A stretch of 64,000 nt of DNA from positions 6,957,856 through 7,021,855 of the forward strand of contig JAXRKN010000037.1 of NCBI GenBank assembly GCA_038502055.1, given 5' to 3'. Origin of the DNA: Tanytarsus gracilentus (Eukaryota > Arthropoda > Insecta > Diptera > Chironomidae). Under the pieces are notes generated by a model. It was not told the DNA's origin, made no database searches, and saw only the letters and a list, made by a program, of their open reading frames with translations. Position numbers and translations under genes: made by a program. Positions 55,401 through 64,000 of this stretch are shown piece after piece (position 1 is the stretch's first letter; every line of letters begins with the position of its first letter).

Positions 55401-58400
55401 TGTGATAAATATTTTTGGATTTAGCAATGGGTTTCTTATGACCCATGTGTAAAAAAAAAATTTTATCAGAAATATTTATTTATTTTTTTCATATTTTTTT
55501 TGAATGTAATTTTTTTAAATTTCTTGTTATATATTTTCTGAGAGCATTTTATTGTAGGATCGTAATGACATATCGCTTATGTCACTGTGATAAATATTTT
55601 TGGATTTAGCAATGGGTTTCTTATGACCCATGTGTAAAAAAAAAATTTTATCAGAAATATTTATTTATTTTTTTCATATTTTTTTTGAATGTAATTTTTT
55701 TAAATTTCTTGTTATATATTTTCTGAGAGCATTTTATTGTAGGATCGTAATGACATATCGCTTATGTCACTGTGATAAATATTTTTGGATTTAGCAATGG
55801 GTTTCTTATGACCCATGTGTAAAAAAAAAAATTTTATCAGAAATATTTATTTATTTTTTTCATATTTTTTTTGAATGTAATTTTTTTAAATTTCTTGTTA
55901 TATATTTTCTGAGAGCATTTTATTGTAGGATCGTAATGACATATCGCTTATGTCACTGTGATAAATATTTTTGGATTTAGCAATGGGTTTCTTATGACCC
56001 ATGTGTAAAAAAAAAATTTTATCAGAAATATTTATTTATTTTTTTCATATTTTTTTTGAATGTAATTTTTTTAAATTTCTTGTTATATATTTTCTGAGAG
56101 CATTTTATTGTAGGATCGTAATGACATATCGCTTATGTCACTGTGATAAATATTTTTGGATTTAGCAATGGGTTTCTTATGACCCATGTGTAAAAAAAAA
56201 ATTTATCAGAAATATTTATTTATTTTTTTCATATTTTTTTTGAATGTAATTTTTTTAAATTTCTTGTTATATATTTTCTGAGAGCATTTTATTGTAGGAT
56301 CGTAATGACATATCGCTTATGTCACTGTGATAAATATTTTTGGATTTAGCAATGGGTTTCTTATGACCCATGTGTAAAAAAAAAATTTTATCAGAAATAT
56401 TTATTTATTTTTTTCATATTTTTTTTGAATGTAATTTTTTTAAATTTCTTGTTATATATTTTCTGAGAGCATTTTATTGTAGGATCGTAATGACATATCG
56501 CTTATGTCACTGTGATAAATATTTTTGGATTTAGCAATGGGTTTCTTATGACCCATGTGTAAAAAAAAAATTTTATCAGAAATATTTATTTATTTTTTTC
56601 ATATTTTTTTTGAATGTAATTTTTTTAAATTTCTTGTTATATATTTTCTGAGAGCATTTTATTGTAGGATCGTAATGACATATCGCTTATGTCACTGTGA
56701 TAAATATTTTTGGATTTAGCAATGGGTTTCTTATGACCCATGTGTAAAAAAAAAAATTTATCAGAAATATTTATTTATTTTTTTCATATTTTTTTTGAAT
56801 GTAATTTTTTTAAATTTCTTGTTATATATTTTCTGAGAGCATTTTATTGTAGGATCGTAATGACATATCGCTTATGTCACTGTGATAAATATTTTTGGAT
56901 TTAGCAATGGGTTTCTTATGACCCATGTGTAAAAAAAAATTTTATCAGAAATATTTATTTATTTTTTTCATATTTTTTTTGAATGTAATTTTTTTAAATT
57001 TCTTGTTATATATTTTCTGAGAGCATTTTATTGTAGGATCGTAATGACATATCGCTTATGTCACTGTGATAAATATTTTTGGATTTAGCAATGGGTTTCT
57101 TATGACCCATGTGTAAAAAAAAATTTTATCAGAAATATTTATTTATTTTTTTCATATTTTTTTTGAATGTAATTTTTTTAAATTTCTTGTTATATATTTT
57201 CTGAGAGCATTTTATTGTAGGATCGTAATGACATATCGCTTATGTCACTGTGATAAATATTTTTGGATTTAGCAATGGGTTTCTTATGACCCATGTGTAA
57301 AAAAAAAATTTTATCAGAAATATTTATTTATTTTTTTCATATTTTTTTTGAATGTAATTTTTTTAAATTTCTTGTTATATATTTTCTGAGAGCATTTTAT
57401 TGTAGGATCGTAATGACATATCGCTTATGTCACTGTGATAAATATTTTTGGATTTAGCAATGGGTTTCTTATGACCCATGTGTAAAAAAAAAATTTATCA
57501 GAAATATTTATTTATTTTTTTCATATTTTTTTTGAATGTAATTTTTTTAAATTTCTTGTTATATATTTTCTGAGAGCATTTTATTGTAGGATCGTAATGA
57601 CATATCGCTTATGTCACTGTGATAAATATTTTTGGATTTAGCAATGGGTTTCTTATGACCCATGTGTAAAAAAAAATTTTATCAGAAATATTTATTTATT
57701 TTTTTCATATTTTTTTTGAATGTAATTTTTTTAAATTTCTTGTTATATATTTTCTGAGAGCATTTTATTGTAGGATCGTAATGACATATCGCTTATGTCA
57801 CTGTGATAAATATTTTTGGATTTAGCAATGGGTTTCTTATGACCCATGTGTAAAAAAAAAATTTTATCAGAAATATTTATTTATTTTTTTCATATTTTTT
57901 TTGAATGTAATTTTTTTAAATTTCTTGTTATATATTTTCTGAGAGCATTTTATTGTAGGATCGTAATGACATATCGCTTATGTCACTGTGATAAATATTT
58001 TTGGATTTAGCAATGGGTTTCTTATGACCCATGTGTAAAAAAAAAATTTTATCAGAAATATTTATTTATTTTTTTCATATTTTTTTTGAATGTAATTTTT
58101 TTAAATTTCTTGTTATATATTTTCTGAGAGCATTTTATTGTAGGATCGTAATGACATATCGCTTATGTCACTGTGATAAATATTTTTGGATTTAGCAATG
58201 GGTTTCTTATGACCCATGTGTAAAAAAAAATTTTATCAGAAATATTTATTTATTTTTTTCATATTTTTTTTGAATGTAATTTTTTTAAATTTCTTGTTAT
58301 ATATTTTCTGAGAGCATTTTATTGTAGGATCGTAATGACATATCGCTTATGTCACTGTGATAAATATTTTTGGATTTAGCAATGGGTTTCTTATGACCCA

Positions 58401-61400
58401 TGTGTAAAAAAAAAATTTTATCAGAAATATTTATTTATTTTTTTCATATTTTTTTTGAATGTAATTTTTTTAAATTTCTTGTTATATATTTTCTGAGAGC
58501 ATTTTATTGTAGGATCGTAATGACATATCGCTTATGTCACTGTGATAAATATTTTTGGATTTAGCAATGGGTTTCTTATGACCCATGTGTAAAAAAAAAA
58601 TTTATCAGAAATATTTATTTATTTTTTTCATATTTTTTTTGAATGTAATTTTTTTAAATTTCTTGTTATATATTTTCTGAGAGCATTTTATTGTAGGATC
58701 GTAATGACATATCGCTTATGTCACTGTGATAAATATTTTTGGATTTAGCAATGGGTTTCTTATGACCCATGTGTAAAAAAAAAATTTTATCAGAAATATT
58801 TATTTATTTTTTTCATATTTTTTTTGAATGTAATTTTTTTAAATTTCTTGTTATATATTTTCTGAGAGCATTTTATTGTAGGATCGTAATGACATATCGC
58901 TTATGTCACTGTGATAAATATTTTTGGATTTAGCAATGGGTTTCTTATGACCCATGTGTAAAAAAAAAATTTTATCAGAAATATTTATTTATTTTTTTCA
59001 TATTTTTTTTGAATGTAATTTTTTTAAATTTCTTGTTATATATTTTCTGAGAGCATTTTATTGTAGGATCGTAATGACATATCGCTTATGTCACTGTGAT
59101 AAATATTTTTGGATTTAGCAATGGGTTTCTTATGACCCATGTGTAAAAAAAAAATTTTATCAGAAATATTTATTTATTTTTTTCATATTTTTTTTGAATG
59201 TAATTTTTTTAAATTTCTTGTTATATATTTTCTGAGAGCATTTTATTGTAGGATCGTAATGACATATCGCTTATGTCACTGTGATAAATATTTTTGGATT
59301 TAGCAATGGGTTTCTTATGACCCATGTGTAAAAAAAAAATTTTATCAGAAATATTTATTTATTTTTTTCATATTTTTTTTGAATGTAATTTTTTTAAATT
59401 TCTTGTTATATATTTTCTGAGAGCATTTTATTGTAGGATCGTAATGACATATCGCTTATGTCACTGTGATAAATATTTTTGGATTTAGCAATGGGTTTCT
59501 TATGACCCATGTGTAAAAAAAAAATTTTATCAGAAATATTTATTTATTTTTTTCATATTTTTTTTGAATGTAATTTTTTTAAATTTCTTGTTATATATTT
59601 TCTGAGAGCATTTTATTGTAGGATCGTAATGACATATCGCTTATGTCACTGTGATAAATATTTTTGGATTTAGCAATGGGTTTCTTATGACCCATGTGTA
59701 AAAAAAAATTTTATCAGAAATATTTATTTATTTTTTTCATATTTTTTTTGAATGTAATTTTTTTAAATTTCTTGTTATATATTTTCTGAGAGCATTTTAT
59801 TGTAGGATCGTAATGACATATCGCTTATGTCACTGTGATAAATATTTTTGGATTTAGCAATGGGTTTCTTATGACCCATGTGTAAAAAAAAAATTTTATC
59901 AGAAATATTTATTTATTTTTTTCATATTTTTTTTGAATGTAATTTTTTTAAATTTCTTGTTATATATTTTCTGAGAGCATTTTATTGTAGGATCGTAATG
60001 ACATATCGCTTATGTCACTGTGATAAATATTTTTGGATTTAGCAATGGGTTTCTTATGACCCATGTGTAAAAAAAAAATTTTATCAGAAATATTTATTTA
60101 TTTTTTTCATATTTTTTTTGAATGTAATTTTTTTAAATTTCTTGTTATATATTTTCTGAGAGCATTTTATTGTAGGATCGTAATGACATATCGCTTATGT
60201 CACTGTGATAAATATTTTTGGATTTAGCAATGGGTTTCTTATGACCCATGTGTAAAAAAAAAATTTTATCAGAAATATTTATTTATTTTTTTCATATTTT
60301 TTTTGAATGTAATTTTTTTAAATTTCTTGTTATATATTTTCTGAGAGCATTTTATTGTAGGATCGTAATGACATATCGCTTATGTCACTGTGATAAATAT
60401 TTTTGGATTTAGCAATGGGTTTCTTATGACCCATGTGTAAAAAAAAATTTTATCAGAAATATTTATTTATTTTTTTCATATTTTTTTTGAATGTAATTTT
60501 TTTAAATTTCTTGTTATATATTTTCTGAGAGCATTTTATTGTAGGATCGTAATGACATATCGCTTATGTCACTGTGATAAATATTTTTGGATTTAGCAAT
60601 GGGTTTCTTATGACCCATGTGTAAAAAAAAAATTTTATCAGAAATATTTATTTATTTTTTTCATATTTTTTTTGAATGTAATTTTTTTAAATTTCTTGTT
60701 ATATATTTTCTGAGAGCATTTTATTGTAGGATCGTAATGACATATCGCTTATGTCACTGTGATAAATATTTTTGGATTTAGCAATGGGTTTCTTATGACC
60801 CATGTGTAAAAAAAAATTTTATCAGAAATATTTATTTATTTTTTTCATATTTTTTTTGAATGTAATTTTTTTAAATTTCTTGTTATATATTTTCTGAGAG
60901 CATTTTATTGTAGGATCGTAATGACATATCGCTTATGTCACTGTGATAAATATTTTTGGATTTAGCAATGGGTTTCTTATGACCCATGTGTAAAAAAAAA
61001 ATTTTATCAGAAATATTTATTTATTTTTTTCATATTTTTTTTGAATGTAATTTTTTTAAATTTCTTGTTATATATTTTCTGAGAGCATTTTATTGTAGGA
61101 TCGTAATGACATATCGCTTATGTCACTGTGATAAATATTTTTGGATTTAGCAATGGGTTTCTTATGACCCATGTGTAAAAAAAAAATTTTATCAGAAATA
61201 TTTATTTATTTTTTTCATATTTTTTTTTTAATTTAATTTTTTTAATTTTTTTTTTATATATTTTTTTGAATGTAATTTTTTTTAAATTTCTTGTTATATA
61301 TTTTCTGAGAGCATTTTATTGTAGGATCGTAATGACATATCGCTTATGTCACTGTGATAAATATTTTTGGATTTAGCAATGGGTTTCTTATGACCCATGT

Positions 61401-64000
61401 GTAAAAAAAAAATTTTATCAGAAATATTTATTTATTTTTTTCATATTTTTTTTTGAATGTAATTTTTTTAAATTTCTTGTTATATATTTTCTGAGAGCAT
61501 TTTATTGTAGGATCGTAATGACATATCGCTTATGTCACTGTGATAAATATTTTTGGATTTAGCAATGGGTTTCTTATGACCCATGTGTAAAAAAAAAATT
61601 TATCAGAAATATTTATTTATTTTTTTCATATTTTTTTTGAATGTAATTTTTTTAAATTTCTTGTTATATATTTTCTGAGAGCATTTTATTGTAGGATCGT
61701 AATGACATATCGCTTATGTCACTGTGATAAATATTTTTGGATTTAGCAATGGGTTTCTTATGACCCATGTGTAAAAAAAAAATTTTATCAGAAATATTTA
61801 TTTATTTTTTTCATATTTTTTTTGAATGTAATTTTTTTAAATTTCTTGTTATATATTTTCTGAGAGCATTTTATTGTAGGATCGTAATGACATATCGCTT
61901 ATGTCACTGTGATAAATATTTTTGGATTTAGCAATGGGTTTCTTATGACCCATGTGTAAAAAAAAAATTTATCAGAAATATTTATTTATTTTTTTCATAT
62001 TTTTTTTGAATGTAATTTTTTTAAATTTCTTGTTATATATTTTCTGAGAGCATTTTATTGTAGGATCGTAATGACATATCGCTTATGTCACTGTGATAAA
62101 TATTTTTGGATTTAGCAATGGGTTTCTTATGACCCATGTGTAAAAAAAAAATTTTATCAGAAATATTTATTTATTTTTTTCATATTTTTTTTGAATGTAA
62201 TTTTTTTAAATTTCTTGTTATATATTTTCTGAGAGCATTTTATTGTAGGATCGTAATGACATATCGCTTATGTCACTGTGATAAATATTTTTGGATTTAG
62301 CAATGGGTTTCTTATGACCCATGTGTAAAAAAAAAATTTTATCAGAAATATTTATTTATTTTTTTCATATTTTTTTTGAATGTAATTTTTTTAAATTTCT
62401 TGTTATATATTTTCTGAGAGCATTTTATTGTAGGATCGTAATGACATATCGCTTATGTCACTGTGATAAATATTTTTGGATTTAGCAATGGGTTTCTTAT
62501 GACCCATGTGTAAAAAAAAAATTTTATCAGAAATATTTATTTATTTTTTTCATATTTTTTTTGAATGTAATTTTTTTAAATTTCTTGTTATATATTTTCT
62601 GAGAGCATTTTATTGTAGGATCGTAATGACATATCGCTTATGTCACTGTGATAAATATTTTTGGATTTAGCAATGGGTTTCTTATGACCCATGTGTAAAA
62701 AAAAAATTTTATCAGAAATATTTATTTATTTTTTTCATATTTTTTTTGAATGTAATTTTTTTAAATTTCTTGTTATATATTTTCTGAGAGCATTTTATTG
62801 TAGGATCGTAATGACATATCGCTTATGTCACTGTGATAAATATTTTTGGATTTAGCAATGGGTTTCTTATGACCCATGTGTAAAAAAAAAATTTTATCAG
62901 AAATATTTATTTATTTTTTTCATATTTTTTTTGAATGTAATTTTTTTAAATTTCTTGTTATATATTTTCTGAGAGCATTTTATTGTAGGATCGTAATGAC
63001 ATATCGCTTATGTCACTGTGATAAATATTTTTGGATTTAGCAATGGGTTTCTTATGACCCATGTGTAAAAAAAAATTTTATCAGAAATATTTATTTATTT
63101 TTTTCATATTTTTTTTGAATGTAATTTTTTTAAATTTCTTGTTATATATTTTCTGAGAGCATTTTATTGTAGGATCGTAATGACATATCGCTTATGTCAC
63201 TGTGATAAATATTTTTGGATTTAGCAATGGGTTTCTTATGACCCATGTGTAAAAAAAAAATTTTATCAGAAATATTTATTTATTTTTTTCATATTTTTTT
63301 TGAATGTAATTTTTTTAAATTTCTTGTTATATATTTTCTGAGAGCATTTTATTGTAGGATCGTAATGACATATCGCTTATGTCACTGTGATAAATATTTT
63401 TGGATTTAGCAATGGGTTTCTTATGACCCATGTGTAAAAAAAAAATTTTATCAGAAATATTTATTTATTTTTTTCATATTTTTTTTGAATGTAATTTTTT
63501 TAAATTTCTTGTTATATATTTTCTGAGAGCATTTTATTGTAGGATCGTAATGACATATCGCTTATGTCACTGTGATAAATATTTTTGGATTTAGCAATGG
63601 GTTTCTTATGACCCATGTGTAAAAAAAAATTTTATCAGAAATATTTATTTATTTTTTTCATATTTTTTTTGAATGTAATTTTTTTAAATTTCTTGTTATA
63701 TATTTTCTGAGAGCATTTTATTGTAGGATCGTAATGACATATCGCTTATGTCACTGTGATAAATATTTTTGGATTTAGCAATGGGTTTCTTATGACCCAT
63801 GTGTAAAAAAAAAATTTTATCAGAAATATTTATTTATTTTTTTCATATTTTTTTTGAATGTAATTTTTTTAAATTTCTTGTTATATATTTTCTGAGAGCA
63901 TTTTATTGTAGGATCGTAATGACATATCGCTTATGTCACTGTGATAAATATTTTTGGATTTAGCAATGGGTTTCTTATGACCCATGTGTAAAAAAAAAAT
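43472..64000. repeat. Satellite array, about 185-bp unit, about 110 copies
   Basis: Near-identical head-to-tail units with period 183-186 bp, for example the GAATGTAATT landmark at 43489, 43674, 43859 and 44044, run to the last base of the window. Units are about 22% GC. Most variation is in the length of one A run (8 to 11), with rare changes such as GAATATAATT at about 46998. Each unit contains TGACATA-TCGCT-TATGTCA, a perfect 7-bp inverted repeat, and ATGGGT/ACCCAT around an 8-nt loop. There is no reading frame. The high homogeneity indicates recent amplification or ongoing homogenisation. The true right end lies outside the window. Confidence 0.97.
61210..61285. repeat. Aberrant satellite unit junction
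   Basis: Here the T-rich part of a unit is duplicated in degenerate form (ATTTAATTTTTTTAATT, then TATATATTTTTTTGAATG) before the normal unit resumes, adding roughly 50 bp. It is the only clear structural irregularity in the array that I saw. Confidence 0.8.

Noticed and set aside
43472..64000. CRISPR array or hammerhead ribozyme in the satellite
   Set aside because: Units are contiguous with no unique spacers, so it is not CRISPR. The hammerhead core CTGANGA is not matched on either strand; CTGAGAG and CTGATAA each fail at the required G.

Overview
The window looks like an AT-rich insect genome, most likely a dipteran of the midge or mosquito type. The evidence is a multi-exon Shal (Kv4) potassium channel gene whose protein closely follows the fly Shal family, short introns with ordinary GT-AG borders, an arthropod-style TATA plus TCAGT promoter on a small gene, and several eukaryotic mobile elements. 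There are no bacterial features.

Layout. Positions 1 to about 18.9 kb are mostly non-coding, with many GAGA/CTCTC tracts and a few short dispersed repeats. This stretch is interrupted by a 5'-truncated non-LTR retrotransposon with an open reverse transcriptase frame (about 9.3-11.1 kb) and a non-autonomous hAT-like element with a target duplication (13.2-13.9 kb). At 18.9-19.5 kb, plus strand, a two-exon gene encodes a predicted 84-residue secreted protein crowded with N-glycosylation sequons. At 21.7-24.0 kb, minus strand, seven coding exons of Shal are present; any further 3' exon was not found. Non-coding DNA follows to 27.8 kb.

From 27.8 kb the window becomes repeat country: a three-unit 120-bp repeat, a module-built hairpin-rich element ending in (ATCT)n, a CTTACTTT simple repeat, and an unrelated 120-bp minisatellite (about 29.5-30.5 kb). 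Next comes a large, apparently intact Helentron-type rolling-circle transposon (about 30.5-43.47 kb). Its first frame is a series of 44-residue charged repeats. It is linked through a -1 shift at an A_AAA_AAG site to a 3328-codon frame carrying zinc-finger/DUF6570-like, HUH Rep, PIF1 helicase and AP-type endonuclease domains. The most unusual feature is four segments that read as ubiquitin-specific-protease-like (C19) domains, one near the N-terminus and three in tandem after the endonuclease. Two keep a Cys-His-Asp triad and two have lost the cysteine.

From 43.47 kb to the end of the window there is one homogeneous satellite array of about 110 units of about 185 bp (about 22% GC) that starts directly at the 3' side of the Helentron and runs off the window.
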